DNA of 61,535 bases, from NCBI GenBank assembly GCA_030745885.1, contig JASLNR010000033.1:1-61535 (forward strand). The letters run 5' to 3'. The notes under the pieces were generated by a model. It was not told the origin of the DNA, ran no database searches, and was given only the letters and a program-made list of their open reading frames with translations. How positions within the stretch are numbered: position 1 is the first letter of the stretch; the number at the start of each line of letters is the position of its first letter. The DNA is from Candidatus Thalassarchaeaceae archaeon (GTDB lineage Archaea; Thermoplasmatota; Poseidoniia; Poseidoniales; Thalassarchaeaceae). Of this stretch, positions 27,001 through 34,268 are shown one piece after another. The translations under genes were made by a program, and so were the position numbers.

Positions 27001-27681
27001 GGGAGGGTGGTCCAGCATGATTATGCCATCGACGTCCGCGAGGGTGAACGGTTCTGATCCGTCACTCAGGCCTTCGACAATTTTCGAAGAGACCATGTCG
27101 GGGTGGGTCCCGCGAAGCTTCTTCTCGAGCCTCTTGAGTATCTTTCTGAAGGACGTGATTCCGGGACCGTCCCAACTCTCGGCTGCAGATTCTCTGGACA
27201 GTAGCGAGTGCAGGCCAGCCAGAGCCTCTGTCTTGCCTCTGCCCCAGTTCATGTCCGGAAGTGGATTGATGATTGGAAACGCCAGTTTTGCCGCCTCCCG
27301 GCGGCATTCCTCGTGCAGAATCAGATTGAAGGTCCCCTCCTTGGATAGTACTCTGGGAAGGCGCAGATCTGCGACCAAGGAAGACTTCAGCGAGTCGATG
27401 GTATGGTGAAGGGTTCGGTCGATGGCTCCCTTTTCGTCAATCATGGACAGGGTCTGCTTGAGGGATTCCTCGGTTGGATATACCACCAGAATCCGACCAC
27501 GGGACCCTGATTCGATATTGGTCGAACCCAGTGATTGTTGTGCCATGTGCTGTAGAAGCCACTGTGGAATTGGTCCCCGGGAGACCTCTTCGCTAGTCAC
27601 GCATTCTTTCCCTGACGCCATCGTGCCATCACCGAGCATATGCCATGCTCGGCCGGGGTTATTCAACCCAACTGAAAACAC
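24049..27681 (-). CDS. AddB-like subunit: RecB-family nuclease with Fe-S cysteines
   Basis: A 1,210-residue protein paired with the AddA-like gene. The N-terminal 800 residues are a degenerate helicase-like region without a recognisable Walker A loop ('RILVVYPTEESLKQ' at the expected place), as in inactive AddB/RecC-type partners. The C-terminal part is a PD-(D/E)XK nuclease: 'THGDLLHLVHHDM', 'RGYIDRVDLLPFDYD', 'IRDLKTSESR' and 'ELQLALYARAWE'. A cysteine in 'WLKCPRMGWL' and 'CRYCSVSNAC' (CX2CX5C) match the Fe-S layout of AddB. The ATG at 27681 is seven bases after the preceding stop; Met21 (27621) is an alternative. Family assignment is by motif and by gene pairing; overall sequence similarity to bacterial AddB was not tested. 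Confidence 0.82.
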   Translation of the reverse strand: MFSVGLNNPGRAWHMLGDGTMASGKECVTSEEVSRGPIPQWLLQHMAQQSLGSTNIESGSRGRILVVYPTEESLKQTLSMIDEKGAIDRTLHHTIDSLKSSLVADLRLPRVLSKEGTFNLILHEECRREAAKLAFPIINPLPDMNWGRGKTEALAGLHSLLSRESAAESWDGPGITSFRKILKRLEKKLRGTHPDMVSSKIVEGLSDGSEPFTLADVDGIIMLDHPPGIAQSHTEIMLALSRHRPVHQLTYPGSFRLGHHGHLLVDEYPIKSPSEIPRWVPPHEPDTSDNSGSVRRLLLKRENHSFDAASGLVRERLEASENDQVIIVDPALESNIPRWERALRDLGIPMPPSQAPVTSHSLGHWLASLANLPHGSDAFGLEGLRSLALQSSIRIFDDPGKHPSNYEIRPHAHLDLLTELARGEHVLGGPGALSRWLRTTARTPLSELEGIGKESTQWWLLCVTNSLRPLLRGEDREALDDEHFRVGCHTGEILPLRKPALTGDEWLAETLGLINLKSAMEMCDGEGTSPAAVVQAIVRDHRALREKQGSIGQNPPKLGPKWVDEITSLIRLSSIRQGGPSASSRVRVLSPHDALGCTADLVILANLSSSSWDLRVQKVPFLGEEERHSMNLLRPDGPVRDARHHFEHLLAAGSQVILLDPSFDDASPAAAPIREWTSANDPNDEAEVLATLPSGPVSPRDLRQSDGNLLRWMMKPSKPPINPSSVSVSMDLQLQRDRERRQPSRSGADGYLPANAVSHLFSFERPDLARRTPKGTDSPRDNTRWPVIGAHTAEGKRTPTIDPRPFSPPASGSAVSDARHGHSNGAEQRIEIWSASRLHDWLKCPRMGWLSKALKAEQEELQAEDLDPRTHGDLLHLVHHDMLCEILGFAIGEERELSGNGAIMSVARSSISENEVMRIALEALDSRAPWLDRTDAVSTHRLRILTGMDRDSWNSWLADPRPVPPTGRIGTIVRAEGRLGDASPVSLEWSMSNHEENGIEITLPAEMTGKGELPPIRVRGYIDRVDLLPFDYDGDVWVDSDGDKSIAPIRVHNSGWRPRRLVAIRDLKTSESRVPKDRHSDGLLDELQLALYARAWEIAHPGDLVVATGISLFGHNTEHRLEVSSWYSASHSGLNVGTRTDHTASLHRFSDEPPSPDSDHLRAWLAQRLSVALGVAAGAASGKVHPTPSKGVCRYCSVSNACQVRMEDDF

Positions 27682-27688
27682 CTCGGTC

Positions 27689-28627
27689 TCAACGATGTAT
27701 GGGCATTCTTCGCCGGGGTACCAGTGCGGCGAGCATGCATATCAGGATTGCCACGCTCGGTGCCGGAATTGTCTTCTCAACTATCCCTGGCTCGGTGGGA
27801 GGGTTTTCTATCGACCAGTCAACAATTAGGACTGCTGACATATCGTCGCCGTCCCATGCTGGGGGAACGTCGATTGCAGATGATCCAATCAGTCCATCGA
27901 GCTGGACTGCTTCATGCAGAACGTGGACGTAGTCCCCGACTCCGTTCGAACCGTTCGGGAAGCTGGCACTGCCCTCGACGAATAGCAGCCATGCAATACG
28001 AGTCTCTGTTGGGCAGCCTTCTTCACACTTGTAGTCCAAGGTGGTGATGTCCCATGAGAATTCGGTAACGCCCTCTGACGTGCTCGCAGACAAGGACATC
28101 GTTCCGCTGTACTCGTGGGTAGGGCCGATAGCCAAAGATGCAGAGAAGTCGCTTTGCAGGCTGTTTGACTTTGAAGCGGTGCCCAAATGGAGCCTCTCTC
28201 CATCGAAAACGGTTGTCGGAGCGAGTCGTGGAGCCCCCCCAATGGATGTGGAAGCAGTCCCATAAATCGATTCCCAGCGCTCATCGGTACCGTTACTGCC
28301 AAACGGGTCCTCGACCTCGAACTTGTGCCTATGATAGTGGATTCGGGTGGTGTCCGCATCACCTATCGCCTCATCGAGAGTATTCTCGGTAGCCACACAG
28401 CTGAAGCACCATGTTGCGGTGTAGACCTCGATTACAGTGGGTAGGTCGGTCACATCCATGGAGACCGAACTATCAGGCGATGTCGCCGATATGGATAGTG
28501 ACAGACCCCCCAATGTTCCCCCAAGTATGCCCTCGCGTGCATCGTCCCACAGGCCCCCATTCGTCGCCGAGGCTTGTATTGGGACGATGATGAGGGAAAC
28601 CATCAGCAGGGCTGCAAGCGTTCTCAT
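27689..28627 (-). CDS. Secreted thioredoxin-fold protein with C-terminal membrane anchor
   Basis: A 312-residue exported protein. Residues 1-22 form a signal peptide ('MRTLAALLMVSLIIVPIQAS'). 'VIEVYTATWCFSCVATENTL' contains a thioredoxin-like CFSC motif in the usual place after a beta strand. A later beta-rich domain includes a second cysteine pair ('YKCEEGCPTE'). The C-terminus is tripartite: 'TIPAPS', a hydrophobic helix and 'RRRMP', like archaeal C-terminal sorting or anchoring signals. It may handle disulphides or redox in surface proteins such as the Cys-rich RCC1 protein encoded two genes upstream; that link is inference. Its stop lies seven bases before the AddB-like start. Confidence 0.78.
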   Translation of the reverse strand: MRTLAALLMVSLIIVPIQASATNGGLWDDAREGILGGTLGGLSLSISATSPDSSVSMDVTDLPTVIEVYTATWCFSCVATENTLDEAIGDADTTRIHYHRHKFEVEDPFGSNGTDERWESIYGTASTSIGGAPRLAPTTVFDGERLHLGTASKSNSLQSDFSASLAIGPTHEYSGTMSLSASTSEGVTEFSWDITTLDYKCEEGCPTETRIAWLLFVEGSASFPNGSNGVGDYVHVLHEAVQLDGLIGSSAIDVPPAWDGDDMSAVLIVDWSIENPPTEPGIVEKTIPAPSVAILICMLAALVPRRRMPIHR

Positions 28628-28666
28628 GGGGCCCTCGAAGTGAGCGTGTTATTGAATGCTTCCGGG

Positions 28667-29713
28667 TTACTGGGACTCATCGAAAGCTGCAATCGCCCTG
28701 CCGATATCCTCGTCGGTTATGTGCAAATGGGTGACAGCGCGAATGGTAGAGTCGTCAATGGTCAAGGTGTCCACGCCGCATTGCGAGAGGCTGCCTACAA
28801 GCCCATCCGCCCCGCCCTCCTTGCAACCGATGTAGACCATATTGGTCTGAACCTGCTCCAGCTCCACCGAGTAGGCGGGCATGGCGCCTAACGCCTCGGC
28901 AAGCCTTCTGGCGCGGGCGTGGTCCTCTGCCAATCGGTCGATATTGTTCTCTAGGGCAAAGATTCCTGCAGCAGCGACAACGCCCACCTGTCGCATTCCC
29001 CCTCCGAACATCTTGCGCCATCGGTAAGCGCGAGCTATCATCTCGGAGGAGCCGACCAAGACGCTGCCGACAGGCGCTCCCAATCCCTTGCTCAGACAGA
29101 TTGACACCGAGTCGTATTCCCTAGCGAGTCGCGCCGCATCGTGACCCGTGGCCACTGATGCGTTGAAGATTCTCGCTCCATCGATGTGGGCCCTGCAGTC
29201 ATGGTCCCGGGCGACGGCTGCAATCGAGTCCATGGTTTGAAGAGGGTAGCAAGTTCCACCGCCTCTGTTTGAGGTATTCTCGACACAGACAAGAGAGCCG
29301 TTCGGATAGTGGCCGAGGCTGCCGTCCCCCTTACGGATTGCATACGCTACGTCAATTGGGTCCATTATTCCCATATTCCCGGGAACTAGGGCGACTGAAA
29401 CACCAGAAAGAGCGGCGAAACCCCCGCCTTCGTAGATGTATATGTGACTGTATTTCTCGGTGACGATCTCGTCCCCCGGTTCCGTCTGGGCTCTGATGGC
29501 GGTGGCGTTGCACATCGTCCCTGATGGTACGAACAGTCCTTCCTCCTTGCCGAGCATATCGGCCATGCGATTCTGTAGATCCATGACAGTGGGGTCGTCG
29601 CCGAGAACGTCGTCGCCAACGATGGCGGTGGCCATGGCCTCCCTCATGGCTGGCGTTGGCTGTGTGACCGTGTCGCTGCGTAGATCGACGCGGTCGCTCT
29701 GGTAGTCTCGCAT
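28667..29713 (-). CDS. ltaE: Low-specificity L-threonine aldolase
   Basis: A 348-residue PLP enzyme that cleaves threonine or allo-threonine to glycine and acetaldehyde. Motifs: 'DLRSDTVTQPTPAMREAM' at the start, 'GKEEGLFVPSGTMCN', 'HIYIYEGGGFAALSGV', 'HIDGARIFNASVA' and the PLP lysine in 'SICLSKGLGAPVGSVLVG'. The open frame begins at 29758, immediately after the RCC1 gene stop, but the family begins close to 'DRVDLRSDT', so the ATG at 29713 is more likely. It sits in the minus-strand run with 39 bases before the thioredoxin-fold gene. Confidence 0.93.
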   Translation of the reverse strand: MRDYQSDRVDLRSDTVTQPTPAMREAMATAIVGDDVLGDDPTVMDLQNRMADMLGKEEGLFVPSGTMCNATAIRAQTEPGDEIVTEKYSHIYIYEGGGFAALSGVSVALVPGNMGIMDPIDVAYAIRKGDGSLGHYPNGSLVCVENTSNRGGGTCYPLQTMDSIAAVARDHDCRAHIDGARIFNASVATGHDAARLAREYDSVSICLSKGLGAPVGSVLVGSSEMIARAYRWRKMFGGGMRQVGVVAAAGIFALENNIDRLAEDHARARRLAEALGAMPAYSVELEQVQTNMVYIGCKEGGADGLVGSLSQCGVDTLTIDDSTIRAVTHLHITDEDIGRAIAAFDESQ

Positions 29714-29758
29714 GGATGGCCTAATGCTCTGGTTCACATAACTCGTGCGCTTCCGCAA

Positions 29759-32700
29759 TCAGCGCTTAGATCTCATGTCCTCGGCATATAGGTAGGACTT
29801 CTTGCGAGACTTCTGTTCCTCCTTCTTCCTATTGGCTATGTACATGATTGCCAAGGAGCCCCCAAGCACGGCGGGAACGGCGAACATCAGGAAAGTTAGC
29901 CAAAGTGGCCTCTTCGGCTTTTTGCAGGCAGTTTGCCCTTCGAGTTCTTGGATCTCACCTGAAGGGCACTTAAGCTGCTCAATGGCCCCGGACTCGGGCA
30001 CGTAGTGACCGGGCCCGGCATTCTTGCAATGATTCGTCCCCGAGTCCCCCTGATACCTTCCTGGCTGGCACGGCGTCTGGGAAATCGAACCTGTGCTGTT
30101 CACGAAGTTTCCAGGCGACGCGTCGAGGCATTCGTCTTGGCCAGCCCCCGGCTGGTAGCTTCCCTGAGTGCAGGTACTCTGCGATACGGCGCCTTCCTCG
30201 GGGACATGGTGCCCGGGCATAGCCTCAGTGCAACTTTCCTGTTCCCCTGCCTCCTGGAAGGTCCCGGCGGCGCATGGCGTTTGAGCAGTAGAGCCCTGGC
30301 CAGAGGCGTAGTTTCCCGGGCTCGAGGGGATGCACTCGGACTGGCCCGGTTCCGATTGGAACGAACCCGGCTGACACGGAATTTGCTCGGAGGCCCCGGA
30401 TTCGTTGACGAAGTGCCCGGGAGAGGCCTGCATGCACATCGATTGACCCTGTTCGGGTTGGTACTTCCCAGGAGGGCATGGCGCGGGCGCGGAGGTGCCA
30501 TCGGCGCTCACTACCTGCCCCGGAGGCGCCTGTTCGCACCCCGAGCCACCGGATTCCGACTGGTACTCCCCGGAGGAGCAGGGAGTCTGGGTCGTTGCAC
30601 CGTCTAGGCTCACGTAGTTTCCAGGTTCGGCCTGGGTGCACTCTGACTGGCCCGATTCGGATGTGAACGTGCCTGCCGAGCAGGGGATTTGGGAGGCCCC
30701 CCCACCGGGGGAGTAGCTGCCTGGATCCGCCTGAAGGCAGGAAGTCTGACCTGCCTCGGATTGGTACGTTCCGGGTCCGCAAGGAATCTGGTCCGCTGTT
30801 CCTTCGGCGTCCGTGTAGTTGCCCGGGTCCGTCTGAAGGCATGAGGTCTGACCAGAACCTGGCTGGAATTGGCCCGGCTGGCACGGCGATTGGGATGTCT
30901 GCTGTGAGCCTGATGCGAAGTAGCCGGGATATGCTTCTGTACACTGTGCTTGGCCTGAATCGGCCGAGAAGGTGCCGGATTCACATGCCACCTGAGCAGT
31001 TGCACCAGCAGATGGGACATGGAATCCCCGAGTGGCTTCGAAGCAATAGGTCGTTCCCGACAACAACTGATAGGTTCCAGCGGGGCATGGGGTCTGGTTG
31101 TGGGCCCCCCCACCCAGAACGTAGTGCCCGGCAGCGGCTTGTAGGCATCCAGATGCACCATAGTTGGGTTGATAGTTTCCCTGTTGGCACTGGTACTGTT
31201 GGGTAGACGCGGTTTCGGAACTGTAGTTTCCTGGATCCGCCTGGAGGCAGGAGGTCTGGCTGCCCAGCGGTTGGTAGTTGCCGGGTTGGCATTGGGTTTG
31301 GCTAGAAGCCGCGGTTGTGTTGACGAAATGGCCGGGGGTCGCTGTAATGCATACTCCCTGCCCCGAATACGGCTGGAAAGAGCCCATGTCACAGGGGAAT
31401 TGCTCGTATCCATCGGCGTACCAACCCGGGGACGTCTCCAGACAGGTAATACCGGATTCATACCAGCCCACCGAGCACCCATCAGGGAATGGATCGAAGA
31501 GGTTGACTATCCCATCGTCGTCATTATCTCTCTCGCTCATCAGTGCGTGCCTACCGTACTCGGCCCCGAGATCGACGAACGCTGGGATATCACTGTCAAC
31601 GTCTTCGCCGAGCCCGAGGGCCCCTTGTCCGTGCCCCCCCCAGCAGTAGACGGATCCGTTGGTCGCCACCGCGCAGGTGTGGAAGTTGCCTGCCGTTATC
31701 TCGGCTACCCCGAGTCCAGATGGCATCGAGACGCTGACGGGGGTTGAACTGTTGTCAGTGGTGCCGTCACCAATCTGCCCCTCCGTGTTCCTCCCCCAGC
31801 AATAAGCGCTACTGTCATCGAGGATCGCGCAGGTGTGCTCCCTGCCCGCGTCTATCGAGATCGCCATCCTTCCGGGGGGCAGAGACGCGGCCCTTGCGTA
31901 AGCCGAGGTGATGTTGGTGCCGTCACCGAGTTGCCCGTGAGAATTGTTCCCCCAGCAATACACCGAACCGTCGTCGAGGATGCCACAGGTGTGCATGAAG
32001 CCGACATCGAGTGCAACCAACGAGCGGTTCTCGGGGAGTACCGAAATAGGCGTGGGGATGTCGCTGCTGTCGTTGGTGCCGTCACCGAGGTGGCCGTACT
32101 GGTTCGAGCCCCAGCACATCCCGCTACCGTTGTCGAGGATGACGCAGGTCGCGTCCATGCCAGCGTTGATCGATACGGCGGTCCGTCCGAGAGGGAGTCC
32201 GATTTCTTGTGGAGCAAGTACATCTGTGACGCCTTCTCCATTGCCCACTTGTCCTTTGATGTCCTGCCCCCAGCAGTAGAGGGTCAGGTCGACTGCTATG
32301 GCGCAAGTGTGGTGGAGACCGGTGACAATAGTGAGGGCGGCCTGCCCGCCCAATGTGCTTGGCCCGTGGGGTTCCCAGCAGGCCCCCCAACAGGAGTAAT
32401 GGCCGTGCCCGATCTGGCCGCTGCCATCCTCCCCCCAGCAGTAGAAGGAGCCGTTTGACGCTATCAGGCAGCTGTGATGGCCGTCGCCGCCACTCATCTC
32501 CACGGCGTTCGGTGGATGAGTTGGCATATTGACGTTCACAGGGGTATGTATGTCGTAATTATTCCCGTTTCCGAGGTATCCATCAGCCCCCCTCCCCCAG
32601 CACTTCATCCCATTGTTGTCCATCACCACGCAGGTGTAGTTGAATCCTGCTCCGATTGCAGTCAGAGAATGTATTGATCCAACGGTTGAGCCGGGGAAGT

Positions 32701-32848
32701 TCAGGCCCGAGTGGGTATTGAGGGCACTTTCCTCATCGGCCAATTCGGCCCTATCATCAGAGTAGAGTGTCGATGATGCTGACATGCCAAGAAGCAGGAT
32801 AGCGAGGGTGATTGGAAGGGTGATTTGGTGTCCGTCTCGTGCGCTCAT
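29759..32848 (-). CDS. Surface protein with RCC1-type propeller and Cys-rich GCC2/GCC3-like repeats
   Basis: A 1,029-residue secreted and anchored protein. A signal peptide (residues 10-25) is followed by seven RCC1-like units, each with a 'CxxxxxxxxxxCWG' core such as 'CAILDDSSAYCWG', predicting a seven-bladed propeller. From about residue 472 come some fifteen repeats of about 33 residues with two cysteines each ('PGHFVNESGASEQIPC' then 'GSFQSEPGQSEC'), like GCC2/GCC3 (ephrin-receptor-like) domains. One transmembrane helix near the end ('WLTFLMFAVPAVLGGSLAIM') precedes a basic tail ('NRKKEEQKSRKKS'), so the long Cys-rich stalk would hold the propeller away from the cell. Ligand unknown; adhesion or recognition is plausible. 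Confidence 0.87.
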   Translation of the reverse strand: MSARDGHQITLPITLAILLLGMSASSTLYSDDRAELADEESALNTHSGLNFPGSTVGSIHSLTAIGAGFNYTCVVMDNNGMKCWGRGADGYLGNGNNYDIHTPVNVNMPTHPPNAVEMSGGDGHHSCLIASNGSFYCWGEDGSGQIGHGHYSCWGACWEPHGPSTLGGQAALTIVTGLHHTCAIAVDLTLYCWGQDIKGQVGNGEGVTDVLAPQEIGLPLGRTAVSINAGMDATCVILDNGSGMCWGSNQYGHLGDGTNDSSDIPTPISVLPENRSLVALDVGFMHTCGILDDGSVYCWGNNSHGQLGDGTNITSAYARAASLPPGRMAISIDAGREHTCAILDDSSAYCWGRNTEGQIGDGTTDNSSTPVSVSMPSGLGVAEITAGNFHTCAVATNGSVYCWGGHGQGALGLGEDVDSDIPAFVDLGAEYGRHALMSERDNDDDGIVNLFDPFPDGCSVGWYESGITCLETSPGWYADGYEQFPCDMGSFQPYSGQGVCITATPGHFVNTTAASSQTQCQPGNYQPLGSQTSCLQADPGNYSSETASTQQYQCQQGNYQPNYGASGCLQAAAGHYVLGGGAHNQTPCPAGTYQLLSGTTYCFEATRGFHVPSAGATAQVACESGTFSADSGQAQCTEAYPGYFASGSQQTSQSPCQPGQFQPGSGQTSCLQTDPGNYTDAEGTADQIPCGPGTYQSEAGQTSCLQADPGSYSPGGGASQIPCSAGTFTSESGQSECTQAEPGNYVSLDGATTQTPCSSGEYQSESGGSGCEQAPPGQVVSADGTSAPAPCPPGKYQPEQGQSMCMQASPGHFVNESGASEQIPCQPGSFQSEPGQSECIPSSPGNYASGQGSTAQTPCAAGTFQEAGEQESCTEAMPGHHVPEEGAVSQSTCTQGSYQPGAGQDECLDASPGNFVNSTGSISQTPCQPGRYQGDSGTNHCKNAGPGHYVPESGAIEQLKCPSGEIQELEGQTACKKPKRPLWLTFLMFAVPAVLGGSLAIMYIANRKKEEQKSRKKSYLYAEDMRSKR
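29925..31432 (-). repeat. Tandem array of about fifteen ~100-bp coding repeats (GCC-like)
   Basis: Each unit encodes about 33 residues of the form PGxYxxxxGxxxQxPCxxGxYQxxxGQxxC. The units are similar enough at DNA level to allow recombination and copy-number change. They are continuous coding sequence inside the RCC1 gene, not a CRISPR array: there are no constant-length repeats with unique spacers. Confidence 0.85.
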
Positions 32849-32954
32849 GGGGTCTGACGCTCGCTGGGAGTATTAACGGTTATTCGAAAATCCCATTGGG
32901 CATTTGTGTGGAGGGGATGGTCAAACTCATTTGTATGCAGCCTCACGGCGAAGC

Positions 32955-34226
32955 ATGGCAGAGAAAAATGCCGAACGGGCGGAGTCCTTCCTATCCGATA
33001 ACTGCCCTCCGATGGGAATCTACGAGACTCTGTACGCGTTCAGGGACTCGTTTGGTAGCTTCATGGGCACGGAAGGCACGCACCCATGGTCTCAGGGATT
33101 CCCCCTTACAACACCGCTAGAGAAGTTTGGGGGCCCTTCGCTTCCAGAGAGCATCGACGTGACGTGGGAGGATCGCTTCTACCCCAAAGCCTGGGGGCAT
33201 CCGGAGTTGCGCGAGACCATCGCAGATTACTACAACTCACAATACGGATCCGACATCACACCCGAGAACGTCATGGTATTCGCAGGAGGGCGGCCCGGAA
33301 TCTACACCGTGATGGCCTTCCTCAAGGAGCACATCGAGGTGAGATTAGGGAACATCGAGTGGCCCGCTTATCTGGACATAATGGAGCAGACAAAAACCTA
33401 CTTCGAGGTAGTCCCCTTCACCAAGGAGAACAACTTCCACCCAAGCAATGCGTCCTACTTCGATCGAACCAACCTCGATGCCAAGACTCTCCTGATGCCA
33501 GTCATATCCAATCCCCAGAATCCTTCCGGCCAGACACGTTCAGGAGAGGAACTCAAGGAGTTGATTCAGATGGCCGAGCAGCCTAGGAACGGCATACTTC
33601 TGGATGAAGCATACGAGATGTTCCATTCCCCCTCCGTAAGTGGCATCGAGTACGTTGAGGATCTGGATAACAGCAACGTGTTCATCTCGGGCGCCTGCAC
33701 GAAGGGCCTACAGTCACCAGGGATTCGCATAGGTTGGATGGTCTCCAGCAAAACGAACATCGAGACGATGGCCAACTACTCTAGCTTCGGGATGGGTGGC
33801 GTGAGCCATCCCTCTCAGCACTACGCACTCAAGCTCCTCGAGCCTAGTCGCGTCAAGAAGGCACGCAAGGCGGTTGAGAAGCACTACAACTGGCAGCGTG
33901 AGCGGTACGGTAAGGCGTTCGAGGAGATGGGTCTCGGAGTTTACACTGGAAACGGTGGATTCTACCACTGGCTCGAGCTACCGGAGGGAATGACCAGTTC
34001 CGAACTCAACAATCGGCTCTTCAAGCGTGGTGCCGCAATCCTATGCGCCTTTGATTGCGACATGTCCCGCCCACATTCGAAAGACCCCGGCTATCAGACC
34101 CCATATGCTAGATTCTTCCGCTTTTCTTTCGGACCGTTGTTGCCAGAGACATTTGAATCCGATATACAGATTTTCAGTGAAGTGCTTGAAGAGTACCGTC
34201 TTGATGCGATAAAGGGCCATTACTGA
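32955..34226 (+). CDS. Class I/II PLP-dependent aminotransferase
   Basis: A 423-residue fold-type I aminotransferase. 'YPKAWGHPELRETIADYYN' and 'VMVFAGGRPGIYTVMAFL' form the cofactor phosphate region, 'MPVISNPQNPSGQTRSGEEL' carries the conserved NPxNPxG, 'GILLDEAYEMFHS' the Asp/Tyr pair, 'SGACTKGLQSPGIRIGW' the Schiff-base lysine, and 'FFRFSFGPL' the carboxylate-binding arginine. The open frame starts at 32904, but the ATG at 32955 better matches family length. The amino-acid substrate cannot be told from sequence. It is divergent from the RCC1 surface gene, with 106 bp between them. Confidence 0.9.
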   Translation: MAEKNAERAESFLSDNCPPMGIYETLYAFRDSFGSFMGTEGTHPWSQGFPLTTPLEKFGGPSLPESIDVTWEDRFYPKAWGHPELRETIADYYNSQYGSDITPENVMVFAGGRPGIYTVMAFLKEHIEVRLGNIEWPAYLDIMEQTKTYFEVVPFTKENNFHPSNASYFDRTNLDAKTLLMPVISNPQNPSGQTRSGEELKELIQMAEQPRNGILLDEAYEMFHSPSVSGIEYVEDLDNSNVFISGACTKGLQSPGIRIGWMVSSKTNIETMANYSSFGMGGVSHPSQHYALKLLEPSRVKKARKAVEKHYNWQRERYGKAFEEMGLGVYTGNGGFYHWLELPEGMTSSELNNRLFKRGAAILCAFDCDMSRPHSKDPGYQTPYARFFRFSFGPLLPETFESDIQIFSEVLEEYRLDAIKGHY

Positions 34227-34237
34227 ATTTGGTCAAA

Positions 34238-34247
34238 TCCTTAAGTG
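34238..34247 (+). promoter_or_regulatory. Candidate TATA box for the Lys/Ala-rich coiled-coil gene
   Basis: The stretch ATCCTTAAGT lies about 28 bases before the GTG at 34269 and resembles the CCTTAAAT element before secE. The spacing again suggests a transcript starting at or within a few bases of the start codon. Inference from position and similarity. Confidence 0.35.
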
Positions 34248-34268
34248 ATGGTTTGACTCCATGCGCCC

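Noticed and set aside
29925..31432. Regular ~100-bp repeats resembling an array such as CRISPR
   Set aside because: No identical short repeats with unique spacers; the period is a protein repeat in one open frame and no cas genes are near.
30005..31747. Two Arg/Gly-rich open frames on the plus strand (30005-30607, 31169-31747)
   Set aside because: Shadows of the Cys-rich and RCC1 repeats encoded on the minus strand; they repeat with the same period.
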